Shown: positions 34,419 through 44,049 of the stretch, piece after piece
Numbering within the stretch: the stretch's first letter is position 1
How the letters are laid out: each line of letters opens with the position of its first letter
Source of the DNA: JAUWMI01 sp964454265
Lineage (GTDB): Bacteria; Sumerlaeota; Sumerlaeia; MWCT01; JAUWMI01
Reading direction: 5' to 3'
Assembly (NCBI GenBank): GCA_964454265.1
Contig: CAYVXD010000001.1
Location: forward strand, 17,953 to 81,952
DNA length: 64,000 bases
Notes under the pieces: model-generated
The model's input: the letters and a program-made list of their open reading frames with translations, nothing else
Told to the model about the DNA's origin: nothing
Databases searched by the model: none
Position numbers and translations under genes: made by a program

Positions 34419-36428
34419 ATGCTTTTCGAACGGATTAAAAGCAACCGGCTTATCATCCTCTCGGTCGTTGTCTTCATTGTGACCGGTGTGCTGATCTTGC
34501 TTCAGCTTGATCGGCAGTACTACCAGGTCAAGAAAAAACAAATTATTGTGGATAATTGGGAAAAATTCTTCCCCGTAGATCGCGAGGATCTGACCAGGGA
34601 ATCCCGAGCAGTGATCTTGGCGACCGACCCGCGGTCTCAGGATCTGGCACGGCGGCCTCTCCGCCAGACATTCGAGGATATTGCTCATGGGCCGACCAGC
34701 GCCTACCGGATGGCCTTGCTCGACAAGAACAGTGAAGTTTTGCTAGAAGTAAAACAGGATAAGATTCGGCGCTATAATAACGCCAGAAATTCCCTGTTCC
34801 TGCGAGAGTTCTCAGGCGAAACCAGCCTTTTGATCTCCGATATTACCAGACACGTTATCGGCAAAGTCGTTGTGTCTTATACCACACCGCTTGACAATCA
34901 GGAAATTATTGATCTCACCGCACGGTATAAATTCTATGCTCTCCTGATCATGGTGGGACTCATTATCATCTACGCCGCACTTCTAAAATTTTTGCTACTG
35001 CCAGTCAAACGGGTTATGGGACGCCTGGATTACGCCCTCAAGGCCTCGCCAGAAATTATTAAGCGCCCACGCTCGCGGCTCGAACGCGTGTATAACAACC
35101 TGGCTCGAGATGCCCTGCTCACCGCTGCCAATCAACATATCAAGGGTTTCATTTCAACCAGCGCCACGCTGGATACCGCTGTCATCCTGGCTCAGCTCCC
35201 AGCATTCATTCTCCGCCTATTCCGCTACGCAGGCATCTGGGTGTTTGAATTCAAGCGAGATCCCGAGAATCGCTATATCTTGGTCCATTCGTTTTCGGAA
35301 GGCGGGAAGGTTGCCCATAGTCTCACCCCGCGCGTGAAGGAAATTCTTGAGGAAACGCTCCGCACTACTTCCTCGGTTATGCTTGCGAGCAAGCTTGAGA
35401 AGGTAGTCATTCAGTGCCAGGATGGCGGCAAGCCATATTGCCTTTTTATTGATCTGATCAATGAGCGTGAGGAGTACGCTCTTGTGGACATCATAGCCAT
35501 TCTGGCTGACGGTGTACCCGGTCGCGTGCCGGATAAGTGGCGGCTGGAGACGTTGGGCTTGCTTTGCGAGCAGGTCAAAACCGGCATCAAGACAATCGAG
35601 ATGCAGCGCCAGATGATATTTCGCGAAAAGAGCGAGGCTAATATCAATCTGTCCCGTAATCTGGGCCACGATCTGACGAACATTATTGCCACGAGCAAAC
35701 TGGATTTGTTAACCGTGCGGGACTTTCTATCGCAGTCAGACCTCCCACCAGCGACTCAGGCCCAGGGCGTTCGGATCTTTCAGGAAGCACTACAGGACCT
35801 GCTCAATAATACTAAATTTCTTCAGGAACTTGTTGACATCTACCGCTCATTCAGTTTTATCAAGCGTCCTCGCTTTGAAGAGGTTAACCTGCACGATTTG
35901 CTTGACGACATCATTCGCGTGTTTCAACTCTCGATCTCGAGAAACATCACAGTTGAAATACGACCCCATCCCCAGCTGCCCCACTGCCGCATCGAGCAAC
36001 GTCTTGTGAAGCTCGCCATTTTCAACCTCCTGAGCAATGCCGTGGATGCAATAAAGCGGAAAGTTTCGACAGAGAGCCTGAGCGGCAACATTGTGATAAC
36101 GACGAACTATCTTGAGGAATCTGATGAGCTTTCTATTTCCATCAGAGATACTGGAGATGGTATCCGCGACGACAAGGGCGAGCTCGCCTCACCCATCGAA
36201 ATTGACAAAATTTTCTACATGGGCTATTCGACCAAGCGGAATGAAGAAGGAGAGGGCCTTGGGCTGAATTGGGTCTGGACGATTATCAGCGAATTCCACA
36301 AAGGTCGCGTTATTGCGCGGAATTGCCCCGACGGAGGTGCGGAATTCACTATCTACCTTCGGCGCCAGATAGATCTGCAAGAAGAGCAAAAGCCAACCCA
36401 GGACGTATCAGGAAAGTCTAAGAAATAG
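34419..36428 (+). CDS. Membrane sensor histidine kinase
   Basis: 669 residues from the ATG at 34419. Two membrane segments (about 10-30 and 170-192) enclose a ~140-residue extracytoplasmic sensor. A cytoplasmic GAF-like region (about 240-390) follows, then a HisKA-type helix with phospho-acceptor His in RNLGHDLTNI (about 412). The ATPase has N box FNLLSNAVDAI, G1 DTGDGIRDD, F/G2 YSTKRNEEGEGLGLNWV. Ends in a polar tail. It is followed 150 bases on by a response regulator, its likely partner. Confidence 0.9.
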   Translation: MLFERIKSNRLIILSVVVFIVTGVLILLQLDRQYYQVKKKQIIVDNWEKFFPVDREDLTRESRAVILATDPRSQDLARRPLRQTFEDIAHGPTSAYRMALLDKNSEVLLEVKQDKIRRYNNARNSLFLREFSGETSLLISDITRHVIGKVVVSYTTPLDNQEIIDLTARYKFYALLIMVGLIIIYAALLKFLLLPVKRVMGRLDYALKASPEIIKRPRSRLERVYNNLARDALLTAANQHIKGFISTSATLDTAVILAQLPAFILRLFRYAGIWVFEFKRDPENRYILVHSFSEGGKVAHSLTPRVKEILEETLRTTSSVMLASKLEKVVIQCQDGGKPYCLFIDLINEREEYALVDIIAILADGVPGRVPDKWRLETLGLLCEQVKTGIKTIEMQRQMIFREKSEANINLSRNLGHDLTNIIATSKLDLLTVRDFLSQSDLPPATQAQGVRIFQEALQDLLNNTKFLQELVDIYRSFSFIKRPRFEEVNLHDLLDDIIRVFQLSISRNITVEIRPHPQLPHCRIEQRLVKLAIFNLLSNAVDAIKRKVSTESLSGNIVITTNYLEESDELSISIRDTGDGIRDDKGELASPIEIDKIFYMGYSTKRNEEGEGLGLNWVWTIISEFHKGRVIARNCPDGGAEFTIYLRRQIDLQEEQKPTQDVSGKSKK

Positions 36429-36579
36429 GAGAGTCTTCGGGAGAGACAAATGGGGCGTTACGAAGTAGGGCTGATTGAAAAGCGTACAATGGCAGCGAGC
36501 GAAGCGGCCACCCGTAGCATGGAGAGTAACATGCCTTGCGCAGCATGGAATTGTTTAAAAGAAATGGAGAGGTATTTGC

Positions 36580-37866
36580 ATGGCGTCAAAAATTAAAGTC
36601 CTAATTGTTGATGACAATAAGAGCTATCGTGATGCGTTCAGGCGAAATCTCTCAATGCATAACTATGAGATTTGTGAGGCGGAAAATGCAGACGAGGCAC
36701 TTCAGGTATTAAAAGAAGAGAGTCCTGACGTCATGGTTACTGATTTGCGCATGCGTACTCGTACGGAAGGGCTAGACCTGATCAAGCAGGCGCGCGATCT
36801 GTCGCCGATGCTTCCCGTGGTCATGATTTCCGCAGTCGGCACATTCGAAGAAGGGGCAATTGCCACAAAGCTGGGTGCCGCTGACGTAATCAGCAAAAGC
36901 CGGATCGAAGAGGAAATCGTACAACTTTATCGCAGTATTGACACCGCACACGAAGAGTACAAGGCGAACATGGGATTGCTGAAAACCATTGAGGAAGCGC
37001 GCAAGGTGGCTGGTGAATCTGACGCAGCAGATTTCTCTTCAAAGCTGAAGGCTATCTTACAGCAGGACGATGTTGATCCGTACGTAAAGGGTGAGGCGTA
37101 CGACGCGCTTCTGAGTTTGGATGCATTTGGCATTCGTGAGGCGTCACACGACCAGCTGGCGAGGATGGTGGCGGAGGCCGCCGACGAGTCAGCCTTGTTC
37201 AAAGCGATTGACGAGGAGCTGCAAACTCTGGTGCCGGTAATCGAGAGTTTTGAGCCGGATTCGCGGGAAGCGCTTCGCACTGCAGAATACTTCTATCGTA
37301 AGCACCAAAAAGGAATTACTGAGGTGGACTTCTCACGCAACATCGGCTTCTCCTATTGCTTCGCGGTGGAAAACGAAGCCAAAGCCCGTCTGCGCAAAAA
37401 GCTTGCCCGCTTTCTCGGCTCGCGCAACACCTACGACACGGTTAACCAGATGCTCGAACCCAGGACGCGACATCTCAATCTCTTCTTTCATCAGTATTTG
37501 TTACGTCTCCAACAGGGCCGCGAATTTGATTTTACAATTGATAATGTTAAGCAGACGTTTCATCGCATCTTGGAACATGAAAACCGCTACAAACCCGACG
37601 GATTGAAGGCCCTGGGTATCATCATCATCTGCTTTGGCCGGGATTACGAGTTCAAGACGCCCCATGGCAAGGTCGCTGTTAGCAATCCGCTCAATCTCAA
37701 AGGCCTGAAGGACGAAGATGAAGTTCTCACGTTTGCCCAGCTTCTGGTCAGTCTGCAACACTCACGCAATCCTTATATTCATCCTGAAATCAGTGAAATG
37801 CAGAAGGTATCAAAGTTGCGCGATACCACCATGAAATGTCTTCAATATATTTGCCAGCTTGTATGA
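36580..37866 (+). CDS. Response regulator with an unrecognised C-terminal domain
   Basis: 428 residues. An N-terminal receiver (1-125) has the acidic pair VDDN (11-12), the phospho-acceptor Asp in VTDLRMR (about 54), conserved Ser in MISAVG and a Lys in VISKSR. The remaining ~300 residues are mostly helical with no helix-turn-helix, GGDEF, EAL or AAA+ motif that I can see. AAGAAATGGAGAGG before the ATG is the ribosome site. A terminator follows at 37933. Output is unknown; protein-protein or RNA interaction is possible. Confidence 0.85.
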   Translation: MASKIKVLIVDDNKSYRDAFRRNLSMHNYEICEAENADEALQVLKEESPDVMVTDLRMRTRTEGLDLIKQARDLSPMLPVVMISAVGTFEEGAIATKLGAADVISKSRIEEEIVQLYRSIDTAHEEYKANMGLLKTIEEARKVAGESDAADFSSKLKAILQQDDVDPYVKGEAYDALLSLDAFGIREASHDQLARMVAEAADESALFKAIDEELQTLVPVIESFEPDSREALRTAEYFYRKHQKGITEVDFSRNIGFSYCFAVENEAKARLRKKLARFLGSRNTYDTVNQMLEPRTRHLNLFFHQYLLRLQQGREFDFTIDNVKQTFHRILEHENRYKPDGLKALGIIIICFGRDYEFKTPHGKVAVSNPLNLKGLKDEDEVLTFAQLLVSLQHSRNPYIHPEISEMQKVSKLRDTTMKCLQYICQLV

Positions 37867-37932
37867 TTACGAAGAGTTGGTAAGGCAGGAGAATAGAATC
37901 TACGCGTAATAATGGCGCGAATAGCTGCTCGC

Positions 37933-37979
37933 AGCGGTTTTCCATATCTGTACTAGGTCGGAAGCCGCTTTGTTTTTTT
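37933..37979 (+). terminator. Terminator after the response regulator
   Basis: AGCGG(TTTTCC) at 37933-37943 pairs with (GGAA)GCCGCT at 37960-37969, about ten base pairs with one bulge, followed by TTTGTTTTTTT. It separates the convergent response regulator and mutase genes. Confidence 0.6.
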
Positions 37980-37992
37980 GTACAGTGCAAAC

Positions 37993-39336
37993 TTACAGTA
38001 GCTGTCTTACCCGTCGGTAGAGCTCGCGCGCCCGCGTTTGTGTAGTTGCTTCAACAAAAAGCCGCAATACCGGTTCGGTGCCTGACGGCCGCAGATGGAC
38101 CCAGGAATCCGAGAATTCCAACTTTAGTCCGTCTAATCGGCTGCGCTTTCGCGGCGATGGAAACTCTCGCTCTACTGCAGCAAACAATTCCTCACTATCT
38201 CTGTGATCCAAACGCAGCTTCCGTTTAATCAATGCATAGTCTGGAATGCTGGCATTTAGTGTGGCAATGGTCTGATTCGTCTCAGCCATAGCCTGCAGGA
38301 TGAACGCCATGCCCGTGGTGGCGTCACGGCCGGGATGAATAGCGGGAATGATTACGCCCCCATTGCCTTCTCCACCGATTTTGCCATGTACGGCGCGCAA
38401 TTTCTGCACCACATGAGCTTCGCCAATTGGGGTGCGAAAGACGCGAACATTATACCGGCGCGCCAGGTCGTCAATTGCACGGGTGGTTGACAGGTTAACC
38501 ACAACCGGGCTCCGCGTCTTGCTGAGAAAATGAGCAACCACGAGGGCAAGCGTCCGTTCATCCCCGAGCGGACGGCCTTTGGCGTCAACAATTGCCAGCC
38601 GATCAGCGTCAGGATCCAGTGCAAACCCAACATCCGCGCGCCAACGCACAGTAGCCCGGCTCAGCTGACCCAGGTTTTGCGCCAGTGGCTCGGGCTCGTG
38701 AGGGAATACTGCGTCGGTATCTGTGTTAATTGCCTTCACGCGGCAGCCCAGTTTGCGAAGCAGCAGTGGCGCAATTACCGAACCAGCGGCATTACAGCAA
38801 TCCACCACCACACGAAAACGGCAGCGGCGTATGCGCTGCACAGCCACAGCTCTGAGCACTTTCTTAACGTGCCGTTCAACCGCATTCGCATAGAGCCTTA
38901 CTTCGCCCAGATCATGCAGCTTCGCACGAATGAACCGCTGCTGTGTATAATAGCGTAGCAGGCGACGATGCTGCCTGCGGTAGAGAAATTCTCCACTAGC
39001 ATTAAAAAACTTCAGCGCGTTCCACTCCGCTGGATTGTGACTCGCCGTGATAGCAATGCCTCCGTCGCTACGGAGCTCGCGCACCATCATGCCAATAGTG
39101 GGCGTCGGGCATATGCCCAGATCCATTATCGTATAGCCGCATGACATAAGTCCGCCAAAGACCAGCTGCCGAAGCATCTCGCGCGACAACCGACTATCTG
39201 TTCCTACTACAATCTTATTTCCGCGCAGCATAGTGGCATATGCCAGAACGTAGCGCAGGAAATCCTCGGGCACCAGTGACTCTCCGATAATCCCCCGGAT
39301 TCCCGCAACACTGATCATGGGCTGTGACGTGGCCAT
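37993..39336 (-). CDS. glmM: Phosphoglucosamine mutase / phosphomannomutase family enzyme
   Basis: 447 residues of the alpha-D-phosphohexomutase family. The start at 39336 has GGAGG seven bases upstream. Motifs: the phosphoserine in TASHNPAEWNALKF (about 98), metal loop LDPDADRLAI (about 239-248), sugar loop GGEGNGGVI (about 318), and phosphate-binding RPSGTEPVLR near the end. N-terminal SVAGIRGIIGE fits GlmM. GlmM converts glucosamine-6-P to glucosamine-1-P; ManB-type activity is an alternative. A half-site shared with the ROK-nagB leader lies upstream at 39454. Confidence 0.85.
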   Translation of the reverse strand: MATSQPMISVAGIRGIIGESLVPEDFLRYVLAYATMLRGNKIVVGTDSRLSREMLRQLVFGGLMSCGYTIMDLGICPTPTIGMMVRELRSDGGIAITASHNPAEWNALKFFNASGEFLYRRQHRRLLRYYTQQRFIRAKLHDLGEVRLYANAVERHVKKVLRAVAVQRIRRCRFRVVVDCCNAAGSVIAPLLLRKLGCRVKAINTDTDAVFPHEPEPLAQNLGQLSRATVRWRADVGFALDPDADRLAIVDAKGRPLGDERTLALVVAHFLSKTRSPVVVNLSTTRAIDDLARRYNVRVFRTPIGEAHVVQKLRAVHGKIGGEGNGGVIIPAIHPGRDATTGMAFILQAMAETNQTIATLNASIPDYALIKRKLRLDHRDSEELFAAVEREFPSPRKRSRLDGLKLEFSDSWVHLRPSGTEPVLRLFVEATTQTRARELYRRVRQLL

Positions 39337-39453
39337 GGAACTGCCTCCACTGTTGGGGCCGACGCACAAAAACAGTCGGCTGTGCTTTCCTCTTTTCTTT
39401 GTGCTGAATGCTCTTGAACTGACAGATGTACTTAATTAAAAACTGCAGAAAGG

Positions 39454-39469
39454 AATTTGCAAGCAAATT
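39454..39469. promoter_or_regulatory. Possible regulator site upstream of the mutase gene
   Basis: Inverted repeat AATTTGC-AA-GCAAATT, 118 bases upstream of the mutase ATG. Its 11-base AATTTGCAAGC also occurs at 42643-42653 before the ROK-nagB unit. Confidence 0.35.
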
Positions 39470-39554
39470 TGTTCACGCTTTTGCTCAAAGGCTGGGGCCG
39501 GCTGGCCTGATGAAAACCCCGGCTTGGTGATGGTAGAGCGAAGCCCAGTAGGCG

Positions 39555-41009
39555 CTAAACTGACTTGCGCATACTGGCAGGGAGAATTTTAATCTGTTCA
39601 CGATACTTGGCTACAGTTCGGCGGGCAATCTGAATACCCCGCTCCCGCAGTAACTCAGCCAAACGTTGGTCGCTATATGGTTTTGCTGAATTCTCATCGT
39701 TAATTAATTGGCTGAGCTGCTCTTTGACACTCATGGATGATGCAGTTTCTCCGTCCTGACGTTTCAGGCCGCTGGAGAAGAAAAACTTGAGCTCGAACGT
39801 GCCTCGTGGCGTCTCTACGTACTTGTTCGTCGTCACTCGTGCTACAGTGGATTCATGCATGCCCACTGCCTCAGCGATTTCGCGCAAGGTGAGTGGCTTA
39901 AGGTGTTCAATTCCCTTTTTCAGAAAATCCTTTTGGTGGGTCATGATCGCTTCTGTGACCTTCAAGATCGTGTTCTTGCGTCTTTCGATATTTCGGATCA
40001 GCCAGACCGCAGCTTTATACTTCTCCTGGGCATATTCCTTCTCTTCTGGTGCAAAGCGGTTGTTTCCAGAGAGCAACTTGCGGTAGAATGTACTAACCTT
40101 AAGGTGGGTTGATGACCCTTCGTTCAAATAGTAGACGTAGCGGTCGTCTATTTTTTTAACAACCACATCGGGGGTAATGTAGTTAGGTTGCTCCTTCGTC
40201 TTGACTTGTCCGGGTTTTGGCTCAAGGCCAGCAATCGTGTGAAACGCCTGGACAATTCTATCCTCTGTTGTGCCAATGGCTCGTGCAATCTCCGGGAATT
40301 TCTTACGCTGGAGAAGGGCAAAATGTTCGTCAAGAAGCTGGTAGGGGAGCGGATCCTTGATACCCTTGTCAATCAGCTGGAGCCGCAGACATTCTTGCAA
40401 ATCCCGTGCTCCAACGCCCACAGGATCAAACGTCTGGATCGTGCTCAGAATCTCCTCAACCTTGCTCGGTTCCACGCCGAGCTCGCGCGCCACTGCGTCT
40501 GTTGTTATTTCCAGATATCCATTGTCATTAGTATTGCCGATCAGATACGCCCCAATCTCAAAGTCTTTTCCCTCCAGGCCTGAGGTCCGCAGCTGCCACA
40601 TCAAATACTCGTAAAGGCTGGTACGCGACGGGGTAAATTCGGTAAAATCCTTCTGCTCTTCGTCCTCAGCCGGAAAATAGACCTTGTTTTCTGCGTGCTC
40701 GTAGTATTCGTCCCAATTCACATCTACCGCTTGAAATGGTTCGTTCTGTTCCGTGCTGGCCGACTCAGATTGCTTCGTATCTAACTGCTCTTGAGAGGTC
40801 GCAAGGGGGGGATTCTGGTCAGACGATTGCTCGGTTGAATCCTCTTCGTCTGTGGCTAGCTCCAGGAAGGGATTCTCCATCATTTCCTGCCGCGCCAGCT
40901 GCTCGAGCTGCATAGAAGTCAGCTGCAGCAGCTGAATTGACTGCTGCATCAGTGGAGTCATCACCAGCTTTTGCGTTTGCTTGAGAACTTGATTCAGCGA
41001 CAGCGGCAT
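39555..41009 (-). CDS. rpoN: RNA polymerase sigma-54 factor
   Basis: 484 residues. The Gln/Leu-rich region I (QKLVMTPLMQQSIQLLQLTSMQLEQL) contacts AAA+ activators. An acidic region II follows (about 50-115), then the core-binding domain and a helix-turn-helix (LTLREIAEAVGMHESTVARVT, about 375-395). The RpoN box ARRTVAKYRE near the C-terminus reads the -24 element. Full length. No sigma-54 activator and no -24/-12 site is obvious in the window. Confidence 0.97.
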   Translation of the reverse strand: MPLSLNQVLKQTQKLVMTPLMQQSIQLLQLTSMQLEQLARQEMMENPFLELATDEEDSTEQSSDQNPPLATSQEQLDTKQSESASTEQNEPFQAVDVNWDEYYEHAENKVYFPAEDEEQKDFTEFTPSRTSLYEYLMWQLRTSGLEGKDFEIGAYLIGNTNDNGYLEITTDAVARELGVEPSKVEEILSTIQTFDPVGVGARDLQECLRLQLIDKGIKDPLPYQLLDEHFALLQRKKFPEIARAIGTTEDRIVQAFHTIAGLEPKPGQVKTKEQPNYITPDVVVKKIDDRYVYYLNEGSSTHLKVSTFYRKLLSGNNRFAPEEKEYAQEKYKAAVWLIRNIERRKNTILKVTEAIMTHQKDFLKKGIEHLKPLTLREIAEAVGMHESTVARVTTNKYVETPRGTFELKFFFSSGLKRQDGETASSMSVKEQLSQLINDENSAKPYSDQRLAELLRERGIQIARRTVAKYREQIKILPASMRKSV

Positions 41010-41107
41010 GGATCTGATGCCTCAGAAGAAATAGACAAGCAGACAACAGTAGCCTTCCAGAAATGAAATGTGTAAAAACAGGCCTTTTACTGACTTTTCT
41101 ACTTAAT

Positions 41108-41136
41108 ATGATATGATCAGGAACATTTCGTGTCAA
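41108..41136 (-). promoter_or_regulatory. Promoter of rpoN
   Basis: On the minus strand TTGACA at 41136-41131, 17 bases, TATCAT at 41113-41108, a near-consensus housekeeping promoter about 100 bases before the ATG. Confidence 0.6.
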
Positions 41137-41291
41137 CAGGAATTGAAAATCCTAAATTCCCCTGTTTGTGGAACTGTCACTTTCAGCTTGAAATCGTGTT
41201 ATTTACGTGCTTAGATTTTGTTACTATAAAGGCTTATTCGCGAAAAGACATTTTTCACCTTTGCTGAACGAGAGAAACATCACTTTTTTTG

Positions 41292-41322
41292 TTGACAAGA
41301 CCACGAAGTTGCGATTTATATT
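41292..41322 (+). promoter_or_regulatory. Promoter of the golvesin-domain gene
   Basis: TTGACA at 41292-41297, then TTTATATT at 41315-41322 (17 bases to TTTATA, 19 to TATATT). The layout is the same as at 42743. Confidence 0.45.
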
Positions 41323-41397
41323 CTCCTTTGAAGTCCTATATTGTGTGGATATGAGAGTGCAACAAAAGGGTGCAAGTATGAAACAAGGAGATTCACT

Positions 41398-42432
41398 ATG
41401 TTTGTAGGTAAGCAGTTTCTTCGTATGATTCTGTGCGCAGGGGTCTTCCTCATTTCCTGCCTGTGCGTTTATGCACAGGAGGTCATTATAGAGACACGCC
41501 CCGGCGGCCAGAATGTCGAGTGGTATAATGAAGTATCAGGGAAATGGACTGATAGTGTTGGGAAGAGCATAGCAAAAGGGTTGACACCAAAGATTGGCTC
41601 CCGATTTACTAACTGGGAAGATGCAGAATCCTCTGCGGCTCGTTTTATACCGAACCTACCTGCTGCAGGCTTCTATGAGGTCTTCGTCACATGGCCTCTA
41701 CAGGGCAATGCCCGACGGGTGAAGTACATTATTCACCATGCTGATGGCGATTCTATTGTTTATATGAACCAGGATGGGTGGGGCGTTCTGACGCGCGGCG
41801 CAGGAAACGGAAATATGTGGCATTCGCTGGGAACGTATCGATTTAATGCAGGACAAAGGGGCTATATTGAGATTGCAGACGAAGAAACTCAGGGAAAGCC
41901 AGACAGCCGGAACTGGGGCCGTGCATATGCTGATGCTGCAAGATTCGTCTTTGTTTCTTCCGCTCGACCGGTTGCCACCATGCCGCCCCCATCGCCTACT
42001 TTTGCCCCAGTCATACGTGCTACACCTGTAAGAACTCCCGTTCCCATTGTGACAATAGCACCAACACCGATTCTTGCTGTGCAGCCCACAATTTCAGAAG
42101 ATTCGATCCAGTGGGTCACGGATATCTATAAGGCGCAGCGCAGGGCCCGGGCTGAAAATCGTAAGATCATGCTTTATTTTTACTCCGATAAGAGCCGATA
42201 TTATCAAAAATACGAAACCGAGACGTTGAGCGAGGGCGTTGTTGTTCAATTTCTGAATAAAAATTATGTCTCCGTTAAATTCGACTTTTTGCGATTTTCT
42301 TCCGAAGCCTTCAGCCTTGGTGCCTATAAAGCCCCTACCTTCATTTTCTACGATCCAAACGGAAACCCAAAAGGAAAGATTGACACCTTTCTTCCGGCCC
42401 AGGAGTTCCTCGACACCATTCGGCTGTTTTGA
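41398..42432 (+). CDS. Secreted protein: golvesin-type domain plus thioredoxin-like domain
   Basis: 344 residues from the ATG at 41398 (AAGGAG upstream). A signal peptide ends near CVYAQ. About 30-170: a beta-rich domain like the golvesin/Xly C-terminal carbohydrate-binding domain (RFIPNLPAAGFYEVFVTWP, WHSLGTYRFNAGQRGYIEIAD). A Pro/Thr/Val linker (about 180-225) follows. The C-terminal ~110 residues have the thioredoxin fold of the YbbN/thioredoxin_7 type (ENRKIMLYFYSD ... YKAPTFIFYDPNGN), but the CxxC motif is replaced by DKSRYY. A structural, not redox, role is likely. Single-gene unit. Confidence 0.75.
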   Translation: MFVGKQFLRMILCAGVFLISCLCVYAQEVIIETRPGGQNVEWYNEVSGKWTDSVGKSIAKGLTPKIGSRFTNWEDAESSAARFIPNLPAAGFYEVFVTWPLQGNARRVKYIIHHADGDSIVYMNQDGWGVLTRGAGNGNMWHSLGTYRFNAGQRGYIEIADEETQGKPDSRNWGRAYADAARFVFVSSARPVATMPPPSPTFAPVIRATPVRTPVPIVTIAPTPILAVQPTISEDSIQWVTDIYKAQRRARAENRKIMLYFYSDKSRYYQKYETETLSEGVVVQFLNKNYVSVKFDFLRFSSEAFSLGAYKAPTFIFYDPNGNPKGKIDTFLPAQEFLDTIRLF

Positions 42433-42629
42433 CGCCTATTATGGCTGGCCCTCGCATAATCCCCTTTACTTACTGTATTCCGAGTGTTGTCTTAATGGCG
42501 TGCGTTTATAGTCTTGAACGGACAAGCACTGAACTTGAGTCTCCTCTTTAGGCTCCTCTTATAATACCTTACCTGTAATCTTTCCGGTTGCGCATTTAAA
42601 TTATGAACATTTGATATTTCAAAACTTAG

Positions 42630-42653
42630 GCTTGCAAATGTGAATTTGCAAGC
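42630..42653. promoter_or_regulatory. 24-base inverted repeat, candidate operator of the ROK-nagB unit
   Basis: GCTTGCAAAT-GTGA-ATTTGCAAGC, ten perfect base pairs around a 4-base centre. It lies 90 bases upstream of the -35 box. Size and symmetry suit a ROK-family repressor, though autoregulation is inferred. It lies in the 414-base AT-rich gap 42433-42846, which otherwise shows only the promoter. Confidence 0.45.
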
Positions 42654-42742
42654 ATTGAAATGCATCTATACCTCATGCACATAGTCACCTTTTTGTTTTT
42701 GTTTAAAGTCTGTACAGGCTGGTTAGAAAGAAAAGATTTTTC

Positions 42743-42773
42743 TTGACAAGTGGGAGCAAGTTAATTTTATATT
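42743..42773 (+). promoter_or_regulatory. Promoter of ROK-nagB
   Basis: TTGACA at 42743-42748 and TTTATATT at 42766-42773, same spacing pattern as the promoter at 41292. Confidence 0.45.
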
Positions 42774-42846
42774 TTACAAAACATGGGTTAGTGGCGCCAC
42801 ATTATGGCTGGTTTCTATTAGAATTCTTTAATAGTCTGCTTTTAAA

Positions 42847-44049
42847 ATGGTGCATAAACGTACAGATTCCGTACTATTTAACATTTGGAAAGAGGGTCCG
42901 ATTTCGCGCGGCAATCTTTCCAATTTGATAAATCTCAACTTGCCAACAATATCCTACCTGGTAAACGAGTTGCTTCGCTCAGGAGAGATCATCGAGGTCG
43001 GCTTCGCGCTCTCCACTGGTGGCCGCAAGGCTCAACTTCTGGATGTGAATCCCAATTTTGGCCGTGCAGTGGCACTAGAATTCTCCTCGAAAGGAATCAT
43101 GTCGGCCACCGCAGACTTGAAGGGCCGCATCCATAACGAAAAATTTGATGCCTTTTCACCGCGTGACGGTAAGAATCGCGCGATTGAACAAATCTACCAG
43201 GCAATTGGGCACCAGATAAGTTATATTCGCAGGGATGAGAAGCAGGAGGCCAAAAAGATTGGCGTTGGAATCTCCGGCTTAGTAGATGAGGATCGGGGCA
43301 TCTCCGTTGGATTTCCACGCTTCGACGAGTGGGTTGAAGTACCATTAAAGCAACTCCTTGAGAAGAAGTTCGGCATATCCACCATTATGGAAAATCATAT
43401 CTGCGCTACGACCCTTGCTGAGAATATTTTTGGAAAATACAAGGAATTCCGTAACATTCTGTATGTTCACCTCGGCCCAGGGCTGGGGTTGGGAATTATT
43501 ATAAATGGGGATGTCTATAAAGGTTCGAAATTTAATGTGGGTGAATTCGGCCATACTACGATCGTTGAAAATGGCCCAATCTGCTACTGTGGCAACTACG
43601 GATGTCTCGAGACGCTCGCATCGGATTATGCCGTGATTGGCCAAGCCGAGGCGGCCCTGCGTGAAGGTGTCAACTCGCGTATCAGTGACTTCATGGGGAA
43701 AGATAAGAACCTCACGGCGCAGGCGATTTTCTCTGCCGCGGCCAGCGGAGATCGTCTGGCCTATCAAATAGTCGAGAGAGCAGGCCAGTATCTCGGCACT
43801 GGCATTGCCAACTTGATTAACATTTTGGCGCCAGAGGTGTTGATTTTCGGAGGGACCATGGCTGAAGCCGGGGATGGGCTCTTGATTCAGCCCATTTGTC
43901 GCACGCTTAAATCCAAAGCCTTACAGCGCCTCGGAAAGGACATTCAGATTAAACTGTCGAGCTTTGGGAAGCAGGAAGGAATTATTGGGGCGGCCACACT
44001 CGCCCTTTATCATTATTACAGCAATCGCCAAAGCAAGGAGGTAAGTTAA
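42847..44049 (+). CDS. ROK-family transcriptional regulator
   Basis: 400 residues. The N-terminal winged helix (SRGNLSNLINLNLPTISYLVNELL, about 20-43) binds DNA; the ROK sugar-binding part follows with KIGVGISGLVDEDRG and YVHLGPGLGLGI. The zinc motif CYCGNYGCLE (about 245-254) and ETLASDY are ROK marks. NagC-type repressors respond to N-acetylglucosamine-6-phosphate; the nagB gene follows with stop/start overlap TAATG, so amino sugar control is the likely job. No strong ribosome site precedes its ATG. Confidence 0.88.
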   Translation: MVHKRTDSVLFNIWKEGPISRGNLSNLINLNLPTISYLVNELLRSGEIIEVGFALSTGGRKAQLLDVNPNFGRAVALEFSSKGIMSATADLKGRIHNEKFDAFSPRDGKNRAIEQIYQAIGHQISYIRRDEKQEAKKIGVGISGLVDEDRGISVGFPRFDEWVEVPLKQLLEKKFGISTIMENHICATTLAENIFGKYKEFRNILYVHLGPGLGLGIIINGDVYKGSKFNVGEFGHTTIVENGPICYCGNYGCLETLASDYAVIGQAEAALREGVNSRISDFMGKDKNLTAQAIFSAAASGDRLAYQIVERAGQYLGTGIANLINILAPEVLIFGGTMAEAGDGLLIQPICRTLKSKALQRLGKDIQIKLSSFGKQEGIIGAATLALYHYYSNRQSKEVS

